Origin: Bacteroidaceae bacterium
GTDB lineage: Bacteria > Bacteroidota > Bacteroidia > Bacteroidales > Bacteroidaceae
Reading direction: 5' to 3'
Assembly (NCBI GenBank): GCA_017536765.1
Contig: JAFXGV010000043.1
Coordinates: forward strand, 1 to 64,000
DNA: 64,000 nt
In this document: positions 36,678 to 44,900 of the stretch, one piece after another
How positions within the stretch are numbered: position 1 is the first letter of the stretch
Layout: each line of letters opens with the position of its first letter
Made by a program: the position numbers and the translations under genes
Notes under the pieces: generated by a model
What the model was told of the DNA's origin: nothing
The model's input: only the letters and a program-made list of their open reading frames with translations
Databases searched by the model: none

Positions 36678-38255
36678 TTAGTTTATTATTACCTCGAGTG
36701 ACGTGGGCAAGAGGCGCTCAACATTGTCGGGGCCTATAGCCTTTACGTGTGATATGTAGAATCGCTTGCCGCGGCTCAGATTGCGGAACATATCCTTTTG
36801 GCGTGCTGTGAAATTGGCTCCTTGCGACAGAAGAGGGATTGCGTTACCCATATTGTCGTAGAAAACAGTTTCGAACGACAGCACCTTGAAGCCGATGTTC
36901 AGCAGGCCGTCGTCTATGGCAGCTACAATGCCGTCGGTACTCATAAGGGCCTGTTTGCTGAATGCTGTGCCACCACGGTAGCGCTGTGTGTTGCCATCCT
37001 TGTCCTTGTACTCTATGAATGGAGTGGGGTTGGGCAGCTGGCGCACGCGGAAACTATATTGTCCCATACTCTGGCTGCGCCCCTCCTCGTTCATGGCGGT
37101 AACGCCTATCACAATATCTTCTCCCACCTGCGAGGGGGTTACCACATAGCCGCCCTTGCCGTCGCTCTTTAACGAGCCCTTGCCGCTTGCTATGCTTGCG
37201 CTTATCTTGTTGGCAGCCACGCCGGGAACCGATATGCTCACGGGGTTTTCGAAACCTGCATACAGCACGTTCATAAGCGACGCGCTCACTGTGGCGGTGG
37301 GCTCCACCACGGTATATTTCTGCGAGAAATCATAGCGTGTCTGTGCTCCGGCACCATCGTTCACAAGCATATATCCGTTAAGGGTGTAGTCGCCCACTGC
37401 GTTGCACAGCCTGCTGTACTCGCCGTTTTCGGTTTCAAACAGTTTGTCGTCTATGTATATCTGCGGGCGCTGTGTGGAATCGACTGCCGCAAGAATAATC
37501 TGCGCCGAGAACTCGCTGCCACGTACCACGTTGCGCGATGTGGGTATTACCAACGAGCGTATCTGGTTTACACGCACGTCGCCCACGTCGATGTTTCGTG
37601 CAAGTGTGTGCAACACCTCGCCTTCGGCATATCTCACGTCGTTCTGCAGCTTGGTTAGCAGCGTGATGGCTGCAATTGCGGGCATACTTTCGAAATGGTA
37701 CTCCTGCCAGTTCTTGAGCAGCGAAATGTCGCGACGGGGTACCTCGGTGCTGAAGCTGCTCTCTATTATGGCACGCTGCACCGAATCGGTTACCATCGTT
37801 AATATCTCCTCGCGGTACTTGGTTATGGCATCGTAGAGCACCTGTCCCTGTCCGGTGCCGGGTGCAAGCATCACCGATGTGGCAGCCTCCAAATCCTCGC
37901 GGTTCACAAGGTTGCGGTAGTCGCCATCGGCACCGTCGGCCTTCTTTGCAATGCGCACCTTCAGCTTGTCGGCAAGGTTATAAATGGAGTCGGATATCTT
38001 TTTAACGTGGGTGGCGCGATTGTACCACTCGCGCACCTTCTCGGGGTTTTGTGCCATAAAGGCCTCAAAATCCTTGTATAGCGCCTCGTTCTGCTTGCCG
38101 GCGTTCACGGAACTCTTCGAGAGGCTCTCATCGACCAAAGTGAAGCCGTTGAGCACGTCCGAAGAGACGTTCAGTGCAAGCATCGCCATCAGAAGAACGT
38201 ACATAAGGTTAATCATCTTCTGACGTGGAGAGACTCTTTGTTTTTTTACCTTCAT
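36678..38255 (-). CDS. gldM: Type IX secretion system motor protein GldM (PorM)
   Basis: Inner-membrane protein of 525 residues with one N-terminal membrane helix (about 14-35, preceded by RQKMINLMYVLLMAML) and a long periplasmic shaft of four domains that contacts the GldK/GldN ring. Together with GldL it is the proton-driven motor. The opening RVSPRQKMINLMYVLL is diagnostic. Length is normal. It follows gldL by 12 bp. Confidence 0.95.
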   Translation of the reverse strand: MKVKKQRVSPRQKMINLMYVLLMAMLALNVSSDVLNGFTLVDESLSKSSVNAGKQNEALYKDFEAFMAQNPEKVREWYNRATHVKKISDSIYNLADKLKVRIAKKADGADGDYRNLVNREDLEAATSVMLAPGTGQGQVLYDAITKYREEILTMVTDSVQRAIIESSFSTEVPRRDISLLKNWQEYHFESMPAIAAITLLTKLQNDVRYAEGEVLHTLARNIDVGDVRVNQIRSLVIPTSRNVVRGSEFSAQIILAAVDSTQRPQIYIDDKLFETENGEYSRLCNAVGDYTLNGYMLVNDGAGAQTRYDFSQKYTVVEPTATVSASLMNVLYAGFENPVSISVPGVAANKISASIASGKGSLKSDGKGGYVVTPSQVGEDIVIGVTAMNEEGRSQSMGQYSFRVRQLPNPTPFIEYKDKDGNTQRYRGGTAFSKQALMSTDGIVAAIDDGLLNIGFKVLSFETVFYDNMGNAIPLLSQGANFTARQKDMFRNLSRGKRFYISHVKAIGPDNVERLLPTSLEVIIN

Positions 38256-38267
38256 TGTGTAGTTCTC

Positions 38268-39035
38268 TTAAATTTGAGGCTTGTTCATATTTGTTGTCAT
38301 CGCCTGTATCATACGGGCATACATAGCATTGAGTTCTTCAATCTGTGCAGCCATCTTCTTTGTCTGCTCGTTTACTTGGTCTATTGCATTGGCCTGGTTA
38401 CCGGCACTGCGCAACTGTGTTTCGTAGAGAGCGTTTATGCCTGTGAGGTTGCGGCCCAGTGTCTCCATCTCCTCCATATTGCGGCCCAATGCATTGGCCT
38501 GCTCCGAAATGTGCTTGATGGCATCGTTAAGCGCACGCACCTTCTCGATGTACTCCTCGGTAACCTCGTCCATCTGCGGTATGAGGTCGGGGTTGCCTGT
38601 GATGGCTGCGCCACCCTGTATCACTGCAGGGGCACCGCTTACGGCGGGAGTGCCACTTGCTGCAACAACACCATCGGCAGGGGCTGCAATGTTGCCACCG
38701 TCACCGATTGTGCCGTTAATTACAATGGTACCACCCTGCAGGCCTGCACCCACAATGTTGGTTGCAGCAGCTCTCTCTTCGGCCTCCTCCTCTTTCTTTT
38801 CATCGACAGCCACGTCGTAGGGGCGCTCGAATCCCGAGAAGAAGAACACGATAACCTCGGTTCCCATACCCACGAAGAGCATAAGGTTGGCACCTGTGAT
38901 GTGTGTGAGCTTAAAGAGCGTTCCCAAGATAACGATAGCTGCACCCCAGCTGTAGAGGTAGTTGAGAACGGTTTTTCCTCTTGCCGAATCCATAAATGCC
39001 TGAATTCGTCTTATTGCGTTTTTATATCTGCCCAT
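38268..39035 (-). CDS. gldL: Type IX secretion system motor protein GldL (PorL)
   Basis: Inner-membrane protein, 255 residues, with two membrane helices near the N-terminus (YLYSWGAAIVILGTLFKLT and the following GMGTEVIVFFFSGFE), the second holding the conserved Glu used for proton transfer. The rest is cytoplasmic helical sequence with an Ala/Gly-rich insert (about 95-150). It partners GldM, whose gene follows. Confidence 0.93.
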   Translation of the reverse strand: MGRYKNAIRRIQAFMDSARGKTVLNYLYSWGAAIVILGTLFKLTHITGANLMLFVGMGTEVIVFFFSGFERPYDVAVDEKKEEEAEERAAATNIVGAGLQGGTIVINGTIGDGGNIAAPADGVVAASGTPAVSGAPAVIQGGAAITGNPDLIPQMDEVTEEYIEKVRALNDAIKHISEQANALGRNMEEMETLGRNLTGINALYETQLRSAGNQANAIDQVNEQTKKMAAQIEELNAMYARMIQAMTTNMNKPQI

Positions 39036-39079
39036 AGCTTTTTTCTGTAATGAATATACTTATGTGTGAATATGCTTTT

Positions 39080-40510
39080 TTACTTTCTTCTATCGGTGCC
39101 TGCATAGCTGCGTACACAGCGGAAACCGATGTATGAACGCGACTCGTTCTGGTACTCGTAACTGCGTGTGGCGCCCTGAATGAAACGCACGGCATCCTTC
39201 CACGAACCGCCGCGCACGGTCTTTTTCTTCATACTGTAGGGGTCCTCTTTGGCTGCTTTGTACTGCAGGTCGGGGTTCATATCGCTCATTTGCAACACAC
39301 CTGCCTCGGTATATACAGTGGATGTCCACTCGGCCACGTTGCCGGCCATATCGTAGAGGCCGTTTGAGTTTGCCGAGAAGATACCGCAGCGCGATGTGAT
39401 GAGGCTGCCGTCCTTGGTGTAGTTACCCTCTTCGGGCTTGTAGTTGGCATAGTAGCAACCCTCGTCGCTCTTTGTCTCGTCGCCGTCCCAGGGGTATTTG
39501 CCTCCCTCTTTGCCACGGGCTGCATACTCCCACTCGGCCTCCGAAGGCAGGCGGTAGCGCTGTATCCATTTGGCTTGTGCACCCAAGCCGCGCAACAGGT
39601 AATCGGTGCGCCAGGCACAGAATGCGTTTGCCTGCTCCCAACTCACGCCCACCACGGGGTGATTGTTGTAGTTGGGGTGGCTGAAATAGAGGTTCAGATA
39701 CATTTCGTTGTTAGCATTGGGGAAATCGTTCACCCAGCAGGTGGTGTCGGGGTACACGTTAACAATGTATGTGTGCAGGAAGTCGAACTGGCTCGACAAG
39801 GGGCGTGTGATGGTTTCGCGCACAATAACTCCGTCATCGTCTATGTATGCGGTGTCCTTCGATATTATCACCTCGGCTTCGTAGTCGGTGGGAATATCGG
39901 TGTTGCGGTTGCGCTCCTCGGGGTTCAGGCGGTTCTTGCGCAATGCAGCCTGTGTGTAGTCGTAGATGCTGTAACGGTAGTTCATCTGCGAAGCATCGAG
40001 CATCTTCTCGCCAGTGACGGGGTTGGTGATGTAAACGCTCTCAATAGCGCGTTGCTCATCCTCGGTAGGTCTTTGCCAGGGGATGGGTTTCTTCCAGTTA
40101 AGATAGGGCTCGATGGGCTCGCCATACTCGTCCTCGGTTATCTTGTAGGTCTCGTCGCCGCCATATGCGGGGTCGGCAAGGCGCTCACGGATAATAGAGT
40201 CGCGCACCCAATACACGAACTGGCGATACTTGGCATTGGATACTTCGGCCTCGTCCATCCAGAATGCATCGACCGAAATCTCCTTTACGGGTGCCGATGT
40301 GCCCCACAAAGAGTCGGCCTTCTCCTCGCCCACCTTTATGGAACCGCGCTTTACAAGCACCATACCATAGGGGATGGGCTCGTTAATGCTTGCGGCGCTC
40401 ACGCCTGTAACTTCTCCTCCGTTGGCATTGCCAAAGCTACGGGGACTGAGGCACGATGCTGCAACGAGCGCCAAAAGAATCATTGGCAGAAAAATTATCT
40501 TTTTCATCAT
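39080..40510 (-). CDS. gldK: Type IX secretion system lipoprotein GldK (PorK)
   Basis: Outer-membrane lipoprotein of 476 residues with a formylglycine-generating-enzyme/sulfatase-modifying fold. The lipobox VAASC places the lipid on Cys20 (or Cys19 from the second ATG). FGE-type motifs include MVLVKRGSIKVGEE, VSVDAFWMDEAEVSN-like (EISVDAFWMDEAEVSN), RLPSEAEWEYAARG and GFRCVRS. In T9SS it builds the ring with GldN. ATG codons at 40510 and 40507 are both possible; the first overlaps the porP stop. Confidence 0.94.
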   Translation of the reverse strand: MMKKIIFLPMILLALVAASCLSPRSFGNANGGEVTGVSAASINEPIPYGMVLVKRGSIKVGEEKADSLWGTSAPVKEISVDAFWMDEAEVSNAKYRQFVYWVRDSIIRERLADPAYGGDETYKITEDEYGEPIEPYLNWKKPIPWQRPTEDEQRAIESVYITNPVTGEKMLDASQMNYRYSIYDYTQAALRKNRLNPEERNRNTDIPTDYEAEVIISKDTAYIDDDGVIVRETITRPLSSQFDFLHTYIVNVYPDTTCWVNDFPNANNEMYLNLYFSHPNYNNHPVVGVSWEQANAFCAWRTDYLLRGLGAQAKWIQRYRLPSEAEWEYAARGKEGGKYPWDGDETKSDEGCYYANYKPEEGNYTKDGSLITSRCGIFSANSNGLYDMAGNVAEWTSTVYTEAGVLQMSDMNPDLQYKAAKEDPYSMKKKTVRGGSWKDAVRFIQGATRSYEYQNESRSYIGFRCVRSYAGTDRRK

Positions 40511-41448
40511 TTCAATATTCTTATACTGTTATGTTTATTTTTTCCTTTCTTAAATATGTCGAGGTTCATCTTGTAGCCTATAAAAATGTCGTGGTTTCCG
40601 TTCTTTGCTCCCACCCCCGATGTGTAAAGTTCATAGGCATAGCTTGCCGTAATATTCATAAACTCGATGCCGAAAAACAGCGCCACGGATGTGTCGTAGC
40701 TGTATGTTATGCCACCAAAGTACTCCTTGTCGTCGTGCGTGTATGTGCCTTTTGCGGTAATGTCGGCACGCCAGGCCACAAGGTCGGTCATCAGCTGAAT
40801 ATAGGGCTGTATCGTTATTAACGTATTTTTTATCGGAATATTGCCTCCTGCTGTAAAATTATAATATGGCTCTATCTGAATTTCGTTTGTTTCGCCCAGC
40901 AGAATGAGTGGCGAATTAAGGTGGAAACCGGCCAATCCGGCATAAAAATGCTTGTGTTGGTATAGGAATCCCAGGCCCACATCGAACTTATTGCCGTTGG
41001 CACTGCCCGATGGGAAGGCGGGATCGTTGCTGTCGCCGCCAAACTCAATATTTTTGTTGTCGAACTCGCAGTTGAGTATGCCCAACTGCACACCGGCTGC
41101 CATACGTCCGCCAAGCAGTTTGAATCCGTAGGCATAGTTCGCATATACGTGCTGGTTGGTAAAGAGGCCTATGGCATCGTTCAGCGCACCTATGCCCAAC
41201 GAGTGGTCGCCACGCACAAAGGGAATGGGCGCATCAACGTTTATGAGCATACTCTTGGGGTTGTTTTCGAACCCTGTCATCTGGTTGCTGTATGCCGTGT
41301 ATGCCCATAGCTTGCCTGTGGCGCCGGCACCTGCGGGGTTGTAAAAGTTAAGCATATTCCAGTAGTGTGTATAGTGCACGTCGTATTGTGCGCATACATT
41401 GGCAAGCGCACCTGTGACCACTATGAGGAATACAATTAACTTTTTCAT
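40507..41448 (-). CDS. porP: PorP/SprF family type IX secretion outer-membrane protein
   Basis: A 313-residue beta-barrel protein of the PorP/SprF family with a signal peptide ending VCA-Q. The opening after the signal, YDVHYTHYWNMLNFYNPAGAG, is the family signature. It acts with the GldK-GldN ring and, as SprF, in handling some cargo. First gene of the T9SS operon; start set at the ATG at 41448, directly on the signal peptide, not the upstream in-frame ATG at 41466. Confidence 0.92.
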   Translation of the reverse strand: MKKLIVFLIVVTGALANVCAQYDVHYTHYWNMLNFYNPAGAGATGKLWAYTAYSNQMTGFENNPKSMLINVDAPIPFVRGDHSLGIGALNDAIGLFTNQHVYANYAYGFKLLGGRMAAGVQLGILNCEFDNKNIEFGGDSNDPAFPSGSANGNKFDVGLGFLYQHKHFYAGLAGFHLNSPLILLGETNEIQIEPYYNFTAGGNIPIKNTLITIQPYIQLMTDLVAWRADITAKGTYTHDDKEYFGGITYSYDTSVALFFGIEFMNITASYAYELYTSGVGAKNGNHDIFIGYKMNLDIFKKGKNKHNSIRILK

Positions 41449-41559
41449 CTCTTTTTTAACGCGCAAAACAGGCGATTAGTATTTTGCAGGCCGTTATTCC
41501 CGTAATTATAATGCAAATTTCGCAAAAAAAATAAAAAATCCATAGTTTCTGTATATAAA

Positions 41560-41731
41560 AGAGGCTGACTAAAAAGTATTTTTTAGCAGCCTCATTTTCA
41601 GGGAGATGAATAAAAAGATGTAGTTTAAGGCTTGCGCAGCCTGAAAAACCGCAGTTTACTGGGCGTAAATGAGGATTTTGAAGGCAAGCGTAACGCAAAA
41701 ATACACTTTTTAGTCATCTCCTTTTAGTCAG
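41560..41731. repeat. MITE-like element with TGACTAAAAAGT terminal inverted repeats
   Basis: In the 306-bp gap 41449-41754, TGACTAAAAAGT at 41566-41577 is matched by its inverse at 41705-41716, with imperfect extension on both sides (GAGGC/GGAGA outside, ATTTTTT/GTATTTTT inside). A second TTTTAGTCAG follows at 41722-41731. Inner pairs such as CCTCATTT and AAATGAGG add structure. No open reading frame is inside. It resembles a small non-autonomous element. The rest of the gap is the AT-rich porP leader, where I see no confident promoter. Confidence 0.5.
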
Positions 41732-41754
41732 TTTGTTTTTAAGTAAAGTGTTAT

Positions 41755-41925
41755 TTACTTATTCCAAACATTGCCCCAAGCACCCTGTTGCTTGTTGGAC
41801 AACTGCTCGTCACCACCTTGCCCGCCCTTGTCGATGCTTATTCTTGCAGCGGGGCTTGTTGCGATGATTGTTTCGCATTCAATGTTCATATACACAGCAT
41901 CGGGTGTCAAATAGATTCTTTTCAT
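41755..41925 (-). CDS. 56-residue small protein downstream of the secreted repeat protein
   Basis: An open frame that starts with ATG at 41925 and stops at 41755. It encodes 56 residues opening MKRIYLTPDAVYMNIE, followed by a short Thr/Ser/Ala part, a Gly-rich KGGQGGDEQ stretch and a C-terminal end with two Trp (AWGNVWNK). From memory, short proteins with the same plan (MK-x-Y-x-x-P start, Gly-rich middle, Trp near the end) are common beside secreted proteins in Prevotellaceae, with no known role. It lies 13 bp after the stop of the 1465-residue gene on the same strand, so it is probably the last gene of that operon. Codon use is like that of neighbours. Confidence 0.65.
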   Translation of the reverse strand: MKRIYLTPDAVYMNIECETIIATSPAARISIDKGGQGGDEQLSNKQQGAWGNVWNK

Positions 41926-41938
41926 AGTGATATTATTT

Positions 41939-44900
41939 TTAATAAATTACCTTGTTACCATCAATTACATAAATGCCCTTTGTGGGGTTCTGCACGGGAC
42001 GACCGAAGAGGTCATATACGCGGCCGTTGCCTGCACCCTCGGCCTCAACGTTCTCAACTGCAGTTGTTCCGGGGAAACGGAAACTGAATGCGGCGGCATC
42101 GGCATCGCTTATCTCCATATACATCTTGAAACCGTTGATGTTCTCGCCTGTGTATCGGCGCATAACTACGCCTGTTGCGGCGATGGCATCGGTTTGCAGT
42201 GTGTAGGGGTTGGTTACGTCGCTTGTGGCAATCTTCTTTGTTGTGCCTAACAAGTGATTCTCACCAGCGAACTCTACATCGTCGGTAATTGCAAAGTTGT
42301 ATGTGCCCCGCGCGCCTTTTAGAATGGCGGCTTGGTTGGCGGGTATTGTACCCTCGAACTCGTATAGGTCTATGTACTCGCCATTAACTACGGCGTAGTA
42401 TGCTGTAATGCCATCAGGTATCTCCAGTGCCACGGGAGCAAACAGTGTGGAGTAGCCTGCATCGCCTATTGTTACGGGGAGAGCGGTTACCTCGGTAACT
42501 ACCCAGTTGTGTGCTGCGCCGCAGGTGTTGTTTGAGCAACGATTCACGTATGTGTCGCTGCTGTGCAACCAGCGGTCGGCCGATTTTATATTATATACTC
42601 CGGCATTTGCGCTTGCTGCAAACGTGATTTCCGAAATATCGTTGGAACCAACAGCCTCAAAAGCCCAATCGCTTGCATTCAAGCCTATGTACTGGCCGTT
42701 GCTGTATGAGAGCAGATGATTTCCATCGAGATAGAAAATTGCGGTTGCCCCATTGGCAGTGCTCATTGCTATCTTGCCATCGCTTGTTGCGCCTTGGATA
42801 TAGTTGCCATTATTGCTTATGGTATAGAACTTTCCGTTTTGGGGTGGTAAAATGCGCTTTGTGGCTGTGAATGTAGAACCCTGATCCTTGCCTGTGGACC
42901 AGTATGCAAGTTTACCGTCGCGCAAGTTCATCTTATTGCTGCTGTATCCCTTCTGCTCCAGGTAGAAACCGCCGGTGGCGTGTGTACTGCTTGTGGGTAT
43001 CCAATAGGTATTGTTTCCTTCGGGCACGGGTGTCGCAGTCATCACGGGGAATGTGCCACCACCGGTTGTGCCACTCATTGTGGTAGATGAAGATAGTATG
43101 TAGTCTTCACCTGCCGCACGGTTCACAATGCGGTAACCGGTGTAGGGGTTGCCTATGAAGGCAAATGAATAGGCATCTTCGTTCGATGTATCAACGGATG
43201 TCTTGTTCAGAGGAATAGATGTGGCACCCTGCTCGTAGAACAGGTACTTGCTGTAGAGTGCAAGATAATACCACTTGCCTTCGTTGTTCCACTTCTGCTC
43301 GAACTCAAAAGGCTGCTCGCCGTTGAGTGTACAGATAATGTTTATGGCGTTTTGCGAGCTGCGTACAAGGCCATAACCAGCTGTGCTCGAAACATCGGTG
43401 CCATAGGCTGCTGTTGCAGCGGTGTAAGGGGTGTTTACATTCAGAGTCTTTTGCTCGCTGCTCCAAGTGTTGCCGTTGTTCTTGTATGTGTATCTTACAT
43501 CTACGGTGCCTGTTGCTGTGGGGGCATCGGCTGTGAGCAGATACCACGCCGAGCAATCATTGGCTCCGCTGTTCCACGAAACAATGTTGCCGCTTTCGCC
43601 GGCACCGCTGGTGTGGCCCTCGGTATGCATAGTAACGCCATTTGATATAATATTGTACTGGCCTGCAGCATTCAACCAAGTGAGTGTGGCACCCGTGGGC
43701 TTTGTTTCGCTCATCGACTGGCCATTCATATATTTCGAATCGTTTGCATTCTTGAATATGTATTTGCCATCAACAATATCCTCAAGCAACCAGAAAAACG
43801 ATTTGTCGGTGTAGTCGATATCTTTCCATTTGGTTTTGGTTCCATCGCTGTAAATGGCTTTGTCGCCTGTGCTCCAGTTTGGGTATGCGCTTTTGATAAC
43901 GTAGTAGTTACCTTTCACGGGCCCGGCTGTTTCAAGAGCATCAAACGCATTGTTTATAGCTGTTTTGGCTTGCTCGAGAACCTCTTTGTCGCTTTCGGCT
44001 GTGAGCCCTTTTGCATTCTCAATGGCTTGTGCAAGTGTGGCGTATGTGGCCTCGGTGTAGTATCCGGGATCGGTACCGGGCTGCACGCCGTTGGTGCCTA
44101 TTTCGTCGATAAGGTCGGTGAGCTCGCCCAGTTTACCGGTATCGCGGAATGTAACGGTGAGTGTGGAACCTGCGCCGTAGCCTGCTGTCCAGTAGGCCAT
44201 TGTGTTGCTACGGTTGTTCAAACGGTTGTTGCTGTAGCCCTTCTGCTCCAGGTAGAAACCGCCTGTGGCGTGTGTGCTGCTTGTTGGTACCCAATGGGTG
44301 TTGTTTCCTTCGGGCACGGGGGTTGCTGTCATCACGGGGTGTGTGTTGGCACCTGTTTCGCCAAGCATTGTGGTAGATGAAGATAGTATGTAGTTTTCAC
44401 CTGCTGCGCGGTTCACAATTTGGTAACCGGTATAGGGGTCGCCCACAAAGGCAAATGTGTAGGCATCTTTGTTCGATGTATCTACTGCTGCCTTGTTAAG
44501 AGGTATCGATGTGGCACCCTGCTCGTAGAACAGGTATTTGTTGTTAAGTGTCATATAATACCAGCTATCTATCTCCTCGTATGAGGCTGCCGCTGTAAAA
44601 GGAAGCGCAGAGGCATTGAATGTGGCTGTAATCTCCTTAACACAGTTTTCGGTTACTGTTCCGGTGGGCAGCCCGCTGAGTGTGACACCCCAAGGCTGTG
44701 TGGGCGCGGGGTATGTGCCGTCGGTGGTTATGAGCACCTCGGTGTTCACTACCTCGCCGTTGAGCATATGGTTATATCTCACACTGTAGCCCGAAATAAC
44801 GTCGGCAATAACGTGTACTTCGCCGTCGATGTACTCTGCGGGTATTGTATATTCGTTATTCTCGTCGAACATTTCTGCGGGTATGTAGTCGATAGAGTAT

